Source: Taxillus chinensis (lineage: Eukaryota; Streptophyta; Magnoliopsida; Santalales; Loranthaceae). From it: a DNA stretch of 64,000 bases. The stretch is from contig CM042091.1 in the NCBI GenBank assembly GCA_023512835.1, forward strand, positions 2,862,553 to 2,926,552, given 5' to 3'. Below the pieces are notes generated by a model. That model saw nothing but the letters and a program-made list of their open reading frames with translations, made no database searches and had not been told where the DNA came from. The first letter of the stretch is position 1, and each line of letters starts with the position of its first letter. This document shows, piece by piece, positions 38,101 through 50,929 of the stretch. Both the position numbers and the translations under genes were made by a program.

Positions 38101-41049
38101 TCTACCTCTTGGGAAAACTTTTTTCCTATCCTTTTTATTTCCTTATCTTTTTTTCTACCTTTTTCACCTAAAATTTTTCTACCCATTTTTCTAAAATTTG
38201 TCTTACCAAACACAGACTTAAGGAGAGCGTGGGAATTGTTTTAGCCCGAGTCCTTTTGAAGGTTGGCAAGGGTTGGCAACCTTGGAGAGTGGTGCAGCTA
38301 GCCCACCAAAAATAAAATCAGATATTAAACTTAAATTCAGATAATATCAGGTTAATTATGAGTGACTTAGTCAGTTACTTTAACCATCAAATATCAATTA
38401 ATCTTTAATTTCTACCATTATTGCCTGCTACTAGTGCTACCACTACATCCATCCCATCTCCAGTGCACCACCATGGTGAACTCCAAAGCTGTCATAGTTG
38501 ATTGGTTAAATTTAATTGGAATTATTGATAAAGTTAAGTATAGCCTTTGGTATCTTTAAACCATTAAGATAAGAATTTTTCAAGTTTTAACTAATTAAAA
38601 TTTAATTATTACTATAACTAAAGCATTTTACGTGCTCTCAAATTCACCATTATTTGGAAAGTCAAATGATTCGATGGAGGTATAGCACCATTATCAATGA
38701 CTTTGGCCCCAAGCTCTTAACCATTATACGAATGTACTAATTTCTTCCATGTCACGAGTATATATATAGCGACGCGTAAGCACATGCACGTCTGCATCGC
38801 CACCCTTAACGGCGGTGAATTTGCGATACAGTTGGCTGTAAATCGCATCCTTTTAGTTTATGTATTGTAATTGCTGGCGGGTCAACAGAAACGAAATTTG
38901 AACCTTCCCTGAGACAAACAAGATTGATATCATTTTTAGGCTAAAGCTCATTTACCTTCTTGAAAAAAATTAAAAAAAAAAAAAAAAACTTTTTTAGTTA
39001 GGAAATTCGCATACAACTAAGTGCTGGAATATTCAATCTCGGCCACCATCAATTGATTTCATTAATTGTTGTCAGTAACAGTAATAATATTATTAAATAC
39101 CTGATGAGGTGGATCACTATTCACTGGCGGACATGCGTATACGCTGGATCATGAAATGCCATTATTATATTACTGGGCGTTCTTCATAAGAGGGGATGCA
39201 CGTACATCCGAAGTCAGTGATGACAACTGACGAGTGATCCCGGAAAGGAAAAGTTAACGCCAACAAGTTATGCCTATTTAAAGATTTTGATGATGTGATT
39301 TTTAAAATATAATATGTTTAGTATGTATGCCAATTTAAATATGCTTTTCTATTTAGACTATTAAAATAATATTTAATATTATTTGTATAAATGTATATAT
39401 ATGCATATATGCATAGATAGGGAGGTGATAAAAGAAATGAAAATCGTTTTAGTAGTTTGGATTTGATTTGTATTAGATCCTATTTTATCCCCGGAATTGA
39501 CATATTTTATCAAATATTCTTTCTCTCTCCCTCATCCACGCAGACAGCCATCACGCTTACCCCCTCTCTCGGCTCGAACCCCTTTCAACTTCGCCCATAT
39601 CTTCTCTCTCGACCGAATCAAAACCGAGCCAAAGCGTGGCCAAACCGGGTTCTCACCATGGTATACCATGATCCATCAACCACCATAGCCGCCGCCCTCA
39701 AGCATCTCTAAATCCTAGATCCTCTCTGTAAAACCCCTCTTCCCTCTCAATTCGTGGGGGCTCTCTCTTCGAATTGAAATCCTAGAAAAAAAATACAAAA
39801 ACCATAAGGATGTTTGTCCCATTATTTTGGTCCAGCTGTAGCTCTTTTTATGTATGATTGTAACACTTGTAAACCTAAGTACGAATAAAAAGAACTTCTA
39901 GTGTAACAATAGACATAGGTCTTTTTGACCGTACCTCATAAATCTTTGTGTCATTCCTTACTTATTTTTTTTCTACCTTGCAATTTCTTATGTGTGTTTG
40001 TGTTTGCAATTTCTAACAATTATTACCATAATAAAATTTATGCACAAAGGATTTCAAGTTATCAAGTAATTATTTGTTATGTGGTTCAATACTTGTTTAA
40101 GATTAGATGAATTACATAACAATTATAATCTAAGCTACAAGAAAAATCATTTTAAAATAAGAACTAATACTTTACATCCACATGGAACAATGTTACCTAG
40201 ATATAGGAAACAAGCAAGTATAGAAGGATGATTGTCAACAGAGGAGAGAGGGAATCTACATTATCGGTAAAGGCTAGCTATTGTAGAGAAACATTTGTGG
40301 GGAATTATTATTAAATATACATAGTTTCATGAGATCCACCTTTGATTTCTATTATAAACCCTCATAAGTAATTGTGCTTCCTAGCCATAAACTTTGAATT
40401 TACAAATCTTGTGAAATTCGGGTTTCAAATCTAGTATTCAAACATGTAAATGTTTGGGGGATTAGAAAATTGACAACATCAAGTGAACCAATTATACTGG
40501 TTTGTTTAAGTCTTCCAATACCATGTTTACTTCTTTTGTACACATCAATGTTGTCCGTATATAATTTTAACTCATTACTAATTATAAAAAGTCATTAGAA
40601 ATTCTATGGCACTCACAATGCAACATGAAAGTTACGAGAACTATAAGAGACCAATGACAACTATTGAATCCCTTAAATTGATCGTCAATCCAAGCAAATT
40701 GCCTCTAATCTAAGAGACTATGATAATTAAACAAAAAAAATATTCAATGAATTATTTTTGAAAATTGCTTATCTTTACAATATTACTAGAAGTCTATTTA
40801 TAGCCCTCAAGGGTGTTACAATTGTAATTATAGAATTATTAGTTAAATAGAAACTCATAACTAAACAATTAAGCAATGAAAAAATAAAAAGAAAAACTAA
40901 TTAATGTTAATAAGTCATGAAATAAAAGTAATTGATTAAAAGAAAAGAAAAGTCTTATTTGCTTCTCAAGTTGCTTAATTCTCAAATTCTTTGTGTCTCA
41001 AACCATTGTGTCATTCTCTCTCACCTGAAAAGAACTCAACCTCAAGAAC
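35104..41049. other. Intergenic, no gene recognised
   Basis: The first few hundred bases must hold the RopGEF promoter and leader, including a G-box core at 35218-35223, about 115 bases before the ATG. Long open stretches here (for example 35114-35740) are T-rich low complexity. Patches of more balanced composition at 37560-37960 and 39490-39780 give no recognisable protein. The segment at about 40200-40960 next to the Gypsy fragment could be retroelement flank, but no LTR ends were seen. Confidence 0.55.
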
Positions 41050-41580
41050 TTGTCATATTATCTGGTAAAGCAATGGCATAGAATTTGTGTTTGATCTTGC
41101 ACACAATCTCACAAGGTCTATCTTTCTTTAGCTGTAACTTGTTGTAGTTGCAAACTGAAAATTATTCTTTATGCAAAAACATCATCACTTGATGTCCCGC
41201 GACAAACAATTTCTGTTGCCAATGCAAGAAAATCAACAATCACCCTATATTTCGGATTAACTCGCTTAATCTTCTCTTGAATATTTGCAGCGGCAAACTG
41301 ATACTATCCGGTCATGTGTTCAACACCCACATTTCCATCCTTGCCGCTATATAATTGTGCCAAATCTAAAACATGTAGCATCGACTTTGTATAAACCATT
41401 GAAAAATGTATTTTCCTCATGTGCAATGAACAAAATTGTTTTAAGAAAATTCTGCATCTGCCAAAACATGATCCCACTGCTTTGATTTCTCTCCACATAT
41501 ACTCATGATTAGATTGTCCAATGTCATATTTGTCATTTCAATTTGGTCATCAGTTTGTAGATGTTCAATACTTCTATAAT
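41050..41580 (-). mobile_element. Decayed Ty3/Gypsy integrase fragment
   Basis: Conceptual translation of the minus strand in several frames resembles the C-terminal integrase region of plant Ty3/Gypsy polyproteins. From 41569 downward it reads IEHLQTDDQIEMTNMTL then SICGEKSKQWDHVLADAEF (family form HPQTDGQTEVVNRTL ... ICGDKPKQWD). Around 41400 it reads MVYTKSMLHVLDLAQL. Around 41060-41225 it reads VMMFLHKE, stop, then NYNKLQLKK and FYAIALPDNM (family [22 protein letters not shown]). Frameshifts and stops show it is dead. No LTRs, reverse transcriptase or RNase H were recognised, so it is a fragment. Confidence 0.8.
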
Positions 41581-41773
41581 TTAAAGAATAATTCAACGAA
41601 CATAGAATAGAAGTACAATTTACTGATATCTCAAAGTAAAGGCATAAACACAAAGAGCCCGGTGTATTAGGTCGATATCTCTATAGAAGTTTTTTCATAC
41701 ATTGAAAGCTCCCAACAAGTTCATTACTGACACAAGGCATTGTATAGTCACTTTAGTAAAATGGGAGGTGTCA

Positions 41774-42300
41774 TCAAATGATATTGGCATATAAGTGTAA
41801 CTGAGTTATTAATAAACTAATTTTTCGCTTTAACAAGCTAAGGTTGTGTTTTGTGAACCCACACCGAACTTTGAGCGAGCTTTAAATAAAATTCAAACTT
41901 GACTCATTTATAATTCATTTGAGCTTACTCTTTTAAGCTTATTTAAACTCAACTTGTTTGTTTGAGTTTAGCTTACTAAAATCGTTTGAACTTAACATAA
42001 TGTTAATTTATTTAATATCAAATTATTAAGTTTTACATTATCAAATGATATTGGCATATAAGTGTAACTGAGTTATTAATAAATTAATTTTTCACTTTAA
42101 CAAGTTAAAGTTGTGTTTTGTGAACCTACACCGAACTTTGAGCGAGGAAGTTCAAACTTGACTCATTTATAATTCATTTGAACTTAATCTTTTAAGCTTA
42201 TTTAAACTCTAACTTATTTGTTTGAGTTTAACTTACTAAAATCGTTTGAACTTAACATAATATTAATTTATTTAATATCAAATTATTAAGTTTTACATTA
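41774..42300. repeat. Tandem duplication, unit about 265 bp
   Basis: The unit starting at 41774 recurs from 42041, beginning with the same 20-base stretch (TCAAATGATATTGGCATATA). The match runs through the shared end AATTATTAAGTTTTACATTA at 42021-42040 and 42281-42300. The second copy is about 7 bases shorter, with a small deletion near 42147 and scattered substitutions. It lies about 2 kb downstream of the convergently placed RopGEF intergenic region and close to the transporter gene's 3' end. Confidence 0.9.
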
Positions 42301-42970
42301 ACATAATAATTTAAAATGAATATTAATATTAATATAAATTAATAAATATAAGTAATATTATTAAGTTCACAAGTTGAATACTATTAAACTCGAATTTAAT
42401 AACAGACTCAACTAAAACAAGTAACAAGCTGTGACTTTTACTAACTCGCTATAAGTCGTAAATGTAACTCATGTGAGGTTCAATTATTGCCTACAAATGT
42501 ATGAACTAGAAAGTCTCAACGAAGAAAACAACTCTCATTTTTATTCAAAAATAAATGTAGCTTAAATAAGCCTTACAACATATAAAAATATAGCAACTAA
42601 AAAACAACCTTCCCTACTTTCACTTTCAACTAAACTCCGCTAAAACAAATAACTAAACTTAACGAAAAAAAAAAAACTCATAAATTTCTAAAATAAAGGA
42701 AATACAAATTCAAATAATAGACCAAATGGCGTAGCCTTGAAACAACACAAGTCTACACATGGTCATTGAACACACAAGCCATTGTATTGCATTATTAAAT
42801 GCAATCATTGGATGAAATTTCCACAATGTCCAATCAATGTGAATTTGAATTTGAATTGACGACCACACAAGCCACTGTATTGCTTTATTAGGTACCAACA
42901 TTGGATAGAATAGACACAGTGCAAAATGAGTTTGAATAGCCCCAAAATATCATTAACAGCATTTAGCGCG
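42301..42970. other. 3' flank of TauE/SafE gene
   Basis: AT-rich flank after the transporter stop codon. Two imperfect copies of a ~50-bp sequence (starting CACACAAGCCA) lie at about 42769 and 42866. No gene recognised. Confidence 0.55.
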
Positions 42971-45900
42971 CTAACTATCAGACGTGCAGAGGTCCTCAAA
43001 TCCCATGTATTCCTTGTGCTCAATTTTATAGATCATGTCATATATGCCAACTCCACCTAGTAAAAGACCAAGCATAAATACTCACTTCTAGCAGTAAAAT
43101 AAAATTAATAAAAAAAAATTGATGAAAGCTAAGAGAAGCTCCAACAAGAGGGAACCACTTACCAAGTGAAATTGCACTCACGAAAATTGTGAACGACAAA
43201 ATGAAAATAATTATAGACGCTCTCCCAAGTATGATGATAATCTTATTTACCGCAAACTGCCCTACTAAGGAAGAAACAGCAGCAACAGCAATGAAGTAGA
43301 GAGCTGCAAAAATGGATAATGAAAATTAAACATATCAAATAGGAATGCAAATGTAATGTCATAATCAATCAAAATATGAGGAATGATAATTTTTCACTAA
43401 TCTATGACTTGGGTTTGAAGTTATAATGATAATATTAATAACAGAAAAGAAGATCAGCTAGATGACGAACCATAAGGAACTGGAAAACGTTTTAACAGGT
43501 AGTATTCGACAACAGACATGGATGAGGAAAATGCCATGGCAAATGTAGCAGTGGCACTTGAAACCTGCAAAATAGTATTTGGAATTACAGCAATATTGAT
43601 ATTACTTGACGCTATTAAGGTTGACTCATTTTAGTATGAAATACACCTGAGGGGGTACTCCCAGCTCCAGGAACATAGGACCCATAATAAACCCTCCACC
43701 AAGTCCAAGCAGTCCACCAACAACACCAGCCAGCATGCCACAAAAACAGTACAGAACAAGCTGGTGAACTTGCCAGTTTGTGTTTGCTTCTCCCAGGGAT
43801 GTGATCACTCTCCGCCCCGTATATAGGTTCACTGCCTGGTAGGAAGAGACCGCAACAGCCACTGGGATCTAAAACAATAAGGAAAAACAGCATAATTTTA
43901 AGTCCAAAACATGTTAGTACAAAAAAAACAAATCAAACGGTTGTGTTTATTGTTGAATGTGACTTCAAATTCATTGGTTTCCGAAAGTGTGGGAGCTAGA
44001 CTGCTTTGTGACCCAATCTAGCTACAATTTTGTGTGAATCAGGTGACAAATTTTGAATTACTCGTACCTAGATTTTACTGAGATCACTTGATTGCTTAGC
44101 ATCAACCAGGTGACATGTCACAGCGGAAAAGGATTTGGAAATTTCTGTTTTCACTCTAGCCTACAAAGATGAAGGTTTTGCCTCAATGAGAAAGTATTGT
44201 AAGGGCTCAGGAAGAAGCTTATCCATATGACACGACTTCAGCTATAATTAAAGAAATGGATTAAAAGGCTCGTAGTGAAGGTTTATACATCTGTCACTAG
44301 ATGACAATATTTATACAATTAACGGCGGCAAGTTTTTAAGCAAAACTTAAAAGGTTTCTACATTACATTGAATTGTATTTGAAACATCATCTTTATATTC
44401 TGGGGATGAAGGTGGGTACATCATTATATTCTATAGGGTTGCATTGTAGGTTCTGCATATTGTTAATCCTTACTGAATTCGAAGAACATTTCTAATGCAT
44501 TAGTTATAGCAAAAGTTCTAATTAACATCTCTAATTTAGTTACATCTCTAATGCATTAGTTACATCTCTAATTTAGTTCTAATTAGGACTGAGCAAAAAA
44601 ACTGATAAATCAATTTAACCCGATAAATCGACCGATTAAAAATCGAATAAACCGATATTTATTTAGGTGGGTTGACTAACCTGTCAATCCAACTGAAAAT
44701 CGAATAAACAGATTAGATAAATAATACAATCCGCCCAAATCGACTGACAAACACTTTTTGATGAGAAATCTTCTCCGACACGGTAAAAAATATAAAAAAA
44801 TTTATAAATTTTGATGACAAATACTATTGATTGCGGACTTCTTAGCTTTAATCCAAAGGTGTTTTGTTGATAATAATTTATTTGATTTGATTAGTTGAAA
44901 TTAGATATTAGATTTTATATTTTAGTTTGTGTTGATGGTACGAATTTAATGTAAGAAATTAGTAATGTTAGGGTCGAGCAGGAAAACTATTAACCCGACA
45001 AATCAACCGATCAAAAATCGAATAAGTCAAAAACTGAATAAATCGATTTAGGTGGATTGAGAAATTCTATCAATTCGATCGAAAATTAAAAATTTAGTTT
45101 AACAAAGTGATGTAGTCCGCATAAACCAACCGACGATCACCTCTACCTCCAATACATAAAAGATCAAGTGGGAGTCACAGTGTCCAAAAATGATTCATAC
45201 GAGATCAAAAAACTTGACGATAAGAATTCAAGTTTTTGGAGAATGCTGATGAAAAATTATCATGTATTAGAAAGGCTTATATTTGACGATGTGAGAAAAG
45301 CCAACGAAAAAAATTATAATACAACTGCATAACTCATAAAAGCTCTTTCAAATATATACTAATAGTCTTTCGCGGAAAGTACTTTTAATTCAAAAATACC
45401 AAAAAAATGAAAAATTTAGAAAGTACCTAAATTCTTTCAATAACGTCAAAGATCAATTAAAATTAGTAAAAATCATTTTTATCGATGAAGTTAATGGGAT
45501 ATGTTGGCGCCTCAATCGGGAGAGTGAGTGCCTCGTTCGAAGCTTTTACTCCTTGCTTATGCCAATCCGGACTAAGCGTTTTCCTTGGTAGAGCATCTGG
45601 AAGGCATAGGTAGCCTTCTTTGCTTGGACTGCTATCTTGGGGAGAATTTTGACTGCTGATCATTTGAGACACCGGGGCTTTGTTTTGGTTAGTAGTTGTT
45701 ACATGTGCAAGTTTTCGTCGAAGCATGTGGATCATTTTTCCATCATTGCCCTTATGATTCTGGGTCTTTTTGGCATCCAGTGGGTGATGCCTTCGTCTCT
45801 TCGCGCGTTGTTTGTTGGTTGGCTGGGCGATGTGGGGCAGCATTCAGCGGTGTAGCAGGCTGTCCCTCATTGCATTCTTTGGAGTATTTGGCGGGAGAGA

Positions 45901-48900
45901 AATGCGCGTGTGTTTGATGATCGGGAGCAGCTCGGTGCTGAGCTATATTGTATTTTTTTTTCGTTATTTGGGTAATTGGTTGTATGCTTCGAGCGAGTTG
46001 TATTTTTCTTCCATTTGGGATGTTGTTAATGACTGCTCCTTTTGATTGGGTTATTATCTTCGATTGTAATTTCGCATTCTCGCGCACTTCTTGTGTATAA
46101 TTTGCTTTTAATAATAAAATTATTCTTTCCTATCAAATATATATATATAGTTAATTTCAATTTTGCAAACAAAATCCCTCAATTTCTAATTCAGTCTGAT
46201 TTAGCTTTTCTTTAGCTTTTTTTAAAAGAATAAATTAAATTAAATTAAATTATATAAGTTTTTTAGTCGGTGAAAGATCTAAGTTAGCCATATGCTATAC
46301 TTATTCAATTTATGACAAACCTCTTTTCAATTTGGCATTGTTGCTTGTCAAGGGCAGCGAATTTGATTCAATTTATTCTTATTTCTATTTTTTTAAGGGT
46401 TTCGTGTTTATTTTTTGCTAATTTTCTCTTTCATTTTGAAGATTTACTAATCTATTTTTATTAGTTTATTATTTTATTTTGCAGGTTTCTTATTTTTCTT
46501 TTCTTTTGTTTTGTTTTAACTATTTCTTGTTTTGTAGGTTTCCTTCTTATTTTGTTTTCTTTCTTTTTTTAACAAATTTCCTTTTTTATAGATTTTCTTT
46601 TTCTAACTATTTTTATTTTTAAAAAAAAGTTTCCTTTTTATTTATAGTTTCTAAGAAAAAGAAGAAAAATAGAATTTCCTTTTTCTTTTCTTAGTTTACT
46701 TTTTGTAGATTTCTAAAAATATGGTTTTTAAGAATAAATAGAGACACCCCAATTTCATCAGTCCTTTTTTGCCAACTTGATAAGATGTCTATAATGCTAC
46801 AATAGATGCTTCCCACTCAGGCAACAGCTCAACTAGTATCAATGGAAGTGCGCCAATACTAATCATACTAGTAGCAACAAGCTTCCATTCACCAACTTAT
46901 TGCTAAGAGTGAGAGGATCACTCCAATTGGCCTAACAAGTGGTTATATCAGTTTCAACAATAATATGATCGCTTTGCACTAACTTATTATCGAGAGTGGG
47001 AGGACTATCCGAATTTTATCTATCCATAAGAAAATCATATCTATTGTAAAAGAGTTACAGTGAAAAGAGTTTGAACATTTTCTTATGCAAAAATGTTTAG
47101 ACTAGTTAATGCTCTGTTAGCATGTCACTTCAAGCTTGCGGTCTTACAAAACACCTTAAAGTGATATTCAAGAAAAGTTCTTACATTATCAGAGTGGGTG
47201 GTATTATGTATGTTTTATTTTACATCTGTTATGATATTTCACATGCAATTAGTTCAGTGAATAGATACATAACTAGATCATCGCAGTGGGTGAGGTTATC
47301 TAAGAGGTAGGTATAAGATTTGTGATAGTAGTTCATAAATTATTGGTTTTGTGGATTTTAATTATGTGGAAGATACTAACAAGAAGATATCATTAACTAA
47401 TTAAGTTTCACTCGAGCTGGTTTGTCTATTAGTTAGAAAGCTACTAGAGAGAGAGAGTATCCGCTAGTAGGAAAAAGAAGTAAAAGAGGTTGGTTGAAAA
47501 TATTGTTGAAAAGCTTGAGTTTTAGTAAAAAGCATGTTCAATTGTGTTCTGCAACAACCAAAGTCCCATACACTTACTAAACATCAAGTATATTATGATA
47601 TAACCAAGTATTTTGAAATCTGATATCACTTCATTTATGGTGAAGAAAAGTTGATACTGCAGGCAATCCCCCAGACAGGTTCACAAATTGGTTCATTCAA
47701 ACAAGTTCAATATTTTTTTGGACTTGGTTGTGCTCAATCTTAATCTGATGGTCCCTTTGGGATATTCAGAGGATAGCTGAAACTTTGTCACCCTTTTGGG
47801 GCTTTGGCCCTGTAATTTTGTGGTATTCCTGAAATGCTGTATTTTTCTAAAACCTTTATCATTTCTTGCACCATGTTAGCTCACATCAGTATATAGGTAT
47901 TTGGGAAGATGTTGAATCTATTGTGGTTTTTAGATTTGAAGTCAAGGTGGAAATTTATTTTATGACTTCAAATTCTCTGGAAACAATCGCAGATTGGGTG
48001 GCAGCATGCAGTCAATTGCTTTAAGACATACTCAAATGATCTGTGTTCATTAGTCAACAGATTTTGAACTAATTGCAAATTTGAGATTTTAGTACAACTA
48101 GTCAACTAATTGGGATCACCTGGACAGTTGATTGTGGAATCAGGCAACTAGTCGCAGAAGAAAAAGATTTGACAATTTTCCTTTTTTGCCTTGGTTTATA
48201 TATATTCTACCCAATTTGTGCCAAGATTAAGAGAGAACTATTCTGAAACTTGTGAGAGACTTTACTAAGATCCCGGTACACTTGGTGTTTAGTTATAAGA
48301 GATTTGATTGAACAATTATATTAATTGATTCAATGTTTCCAATTGCAGTAGAAGTTAATTGTAATCGCTCATGTTGTTTATCATGCTAGTCCATTCTTTC
48401 ACCCCTTAATTTAGGTCATCAGGTGATTGAAACACATTTTATTGTATGCTTGCAATTGTTGATTATTTTTTCACTGGTGTCATCTGCTTTTTGCTATTTG
48501 CTACAACAGTTATCAAAAGTCGTAAATATAGCTTAGGTACCTGCAAAAGGTTTAATATCCAATATGCAGCAGAACATGTCGTCGTGTAATTCTGCACCCA
48601 ATACACATCCATCAACACACAATGAAAAATTATATAATGCCTTACAGGCTATACAGAAGAAAAAACAAATACCTTGCCTATCTCCAATGCAAGGATTATA
48701 ACCCAGACAGCAAAAAGTATACCAAGTTCCTTCCAGAAGATGTTCTCGGAAAGAGAGACCTGGTATTTTAACAAAGTCAGAACCATAAACTAAAAATCAC
48801 CCGGACATCTATTATTAGAGTATTCCTACCCTTCTTTCGTTAGGTTCTGTGGTTTCTGGTTTAGTATTATCTCCTGGACCTCCAGGCAAAAGCCTGTATT

Positions 48901-50929
48901 CCCCTTCTTCGCCATGGGTTCCTTATAAGGGAGCAGAAGATTATATTGTTAGACCACTAAACTCTATGGTATAATACTGAAAATAGTGTACAATATATTA
49001 GCAACCCAACAGCCAATACATTAACTCACCAGGTGATTCTTGGTACTTAGCAGCTTGCTGAATGTTCAGAAACATTGAATGAACACACAGCAGGAAAACA
49101 CTTTAGTTTAATAATTTATATAAACAATATATGGACCATAGAGTGCACTCTAAACCAACCTTCTTTATCATGGTTTCCTTTTTCCATGTCTCAACACCCT
49201 TGAATAGGGCTCTTGTAGACGTACCTGCAGATCACCTTTGTCCATTAAAGAAAATGTCCAAATCAAAACATGGGGAGCACAGGAATTCAAAATTTTAAAA
49301 GGTACCTAGAAATAGAATAATCAATAACACAGTTACCATCCAGTCTGCAAAAATCACATTGAACATAACTCCAATACTGATCCCCAGAACCAACATTGGT
49401 TGAATTAGAAGTGCCAAATCGTAGTCAATGATTGGTAGGTCAAGTGTGGGATGCCTCTGCTTAAGATTGTAGTAAACAGTAGAAGATGCAGCACCCATAA
49501 TCATACCTGGACAAATACGCAAGGTCAAACATTTCAATATAGCAGTAGTCCCAAATCCATGCTTGGAGACAACGATATAAACCACTCAACTAAAAAATAG
49601 ATTCGGCACCCTCTCAGGTAGCTTACATATGGTGTTTTATAGTAATAATAATAGATAATGTGAACAAAATAAAGTATAAACAAATATGAATGTCTCACAT
49701 TTTGATATTGCTGTGGATGATTTTTCATCGAACCCAATAATCAGCACAAGCATGGGAACAAAAATCCCACCCCCACCAACACCTCCCACACTTCCAAAAG
49801 CTGCTCCCAAGAATCCCACTACTGTACCCAAAATAATTTGCCAGCCAAATTTCATGTCCTGCAAACCATGTACTGCAAGTCAGAGAAGCCATTTAACTCA
49901 AATCAACTCATACTAAATTAAAAACCCATCAGATAAATAAGAAAATAAGTAAATTAGAGAGGTGAGGAGTTTTATGTTCTTTTTTTTCTTTTGGTAAATA
50001 AATAAATTTAAAAAATTAAAAACTCATCAGATAAATAAATATCTGGATAGAGAGATTAGAGAGATGAGGAGTTTTTTCTTTTTCCGGTAAAAAAAAACCA
50101 ACTGTACAATCAAACGGCACCGGCCCCAAACAAGCCAGCCAGAAACGGCCCACAGCAAAAACTACAAAGAGAAAATCAACTACGCTATCTACAGAGAGTG
50201 AGGAGTTGCAGTGAAGATGAAAAGTAGCATCAAATCGTATCAGATTAAGAAAATAATAACATAAACAATTTCGTAGAATTTTTAATAAGCTGAAACTCAG
50301 TTATATAATCATAAAAGTTCTCTACATTTTTAATGACATGAATTTTCCAGTTTTATAATACTAAAATAGACAATTTTCTAGTAGCAAGGCAAATGAAAAT
50401 GTGTTCTCACTTACATATATTATTATGATTTTTTTTATCTTGGATTACGAAAATATTGCTCAAAATTAGGTGAATATGAGTTCCACTTTGACTCTCTTTT
50501 AATTATATAGGAAAAAGATATGTACTAAGCCCCGCGGCGCAGCTGATGACTACAGACCAACTAAAACTAAAGACAAGTATACAACAGACAAGCACTATAA
50601 TTGAAACACATAGCATTTGTCATTACAAATTACAATCAAAATCAATGCACAGCCAGAGCATGACTTACCGGCCACGTATGTTGGTAACCCAGCCTGCCAG
50701 GTTGCCACAGAATGTTCAACATATCCCAGAAGTAATTTGTTTCTATCTCTTCAGTCACGCTCAGAGTTGAAGCTTCTTCCCCCATAATAGGTTTTGCAGA
50801 GAGGACAAACCCAGAAACAGTAACACCAATCACAAGGACTGTCGGCAGTGCGCTAAAACCCCAAACTCTTGAACTAGCCTCTGCAGCCCTCAATTTGGAT
50901 AGCACCCAGTTGCTCATTCTGGGCTCCAT
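42971..50929 (-). CDS. TauE/SafE-family sulfite exporter-like membrane protein
   Basis: Multi-pass membrane protein of the TauE/SafE (DUF81) family, anion transporters in bacteria; the plant substrate is mostly unproven. I assembled twelve exons: 50669-50929, 49699-49858, 49306-49506, 49160-49224, 49030-49057, 48830-48921, 48673-48759, 48541-48591, 43647-43868, 43471-43564, 43163-43303 and 42971-43056. All are GT-AG with matching phases, giving 495 aa, near the usual ~480. A hydrophobic segment near residue 30 could be a signal anchor. The two pseudo-symmetric halves each carry a glycine-rich motif: [16 protein letters not shown] in exon 2 and [20 protein letters not shown] in exon 9. A hydrophilic loop (exons 4-6: [24 protein letters not shown]) separates them. 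The C-terminus reads [18 protein letters not shown]. Intron 8 is 4.67 kb and carries transposon debris. Intact. Confidence 0.95.
44583..45150. repeat. Two diverged copies of a ~180-bp repeat in intron 8
   Basis: Segments at about 44583-44760 and 44970-45150 share an ordered set of motifs in the same direction: GAGCA then AAAACT, a CCCGA(T/C)AAATC core, AAAAATCGAATAA, and TTTAGGTGG(G/A)TTGA. They are probably two copies of an old dispersed element or its ends. The class cannot be assigned. Confidence 0.5.
45540..46135 (+). mobile_element. LINE remnant, zf-RVT region and 3' end
   Basis: The plus strand, across frameshifts, reads like the C-terminal zinc-binding (zf-RVT) part of plant non-LTR retrotransposon proteins. 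From about 45610 it reads [23 protein letters not shown], with [38 protein letters not shown] and finally [15 protein letters not shown] short AT-rich tail (AATAATAAAATTATTC) follows, typical of a LINE 3' end. It lies antisense inside intron 8 of the transporter gene. Upstream open reading frame and reverse transcriptase core were not found, as in a 5'-truncated copy. Confidence 0.78.
47100..47460 (+). mobile_element. Decayed Ty1/Copia RNase H region fragment
   Basis: The plus strand reads [19 protein letters not shown] then [11 protein letters not shown], matching the Copia pattern GSLMYAM..TRPDI.HAV..VSRY. About 50 bases on, it reads [19 protein letters not shown], then after a one-base shift [10 protein letters not shown], stop, KATRE (Copia G.VD.DY.GD.DKRRS..GYVFT..G..SW). 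A missing base near 47405 and a stop where Trp is usual show decay. It sits antisense in intron 8 of the transporter gene. LTRs were not identified. Confidence 0.72.

Noticed and set aside
45463..45843. 126-codon minus-strand frame in intron 8
   Set aside because: Antisense shadow of the LINE zf-RVT region, which reads meaningfully only on the plus strand.
43980..48300. Possible LTR pair flanking the Copia fragment (about 43980-44260 and 48000-48300)
   Set aside because: Only scattered similar words such as CAGGTGA and AAAAGGATTTG; no TG...CA ends, target duplication or alignable LTR could be shown by eye.
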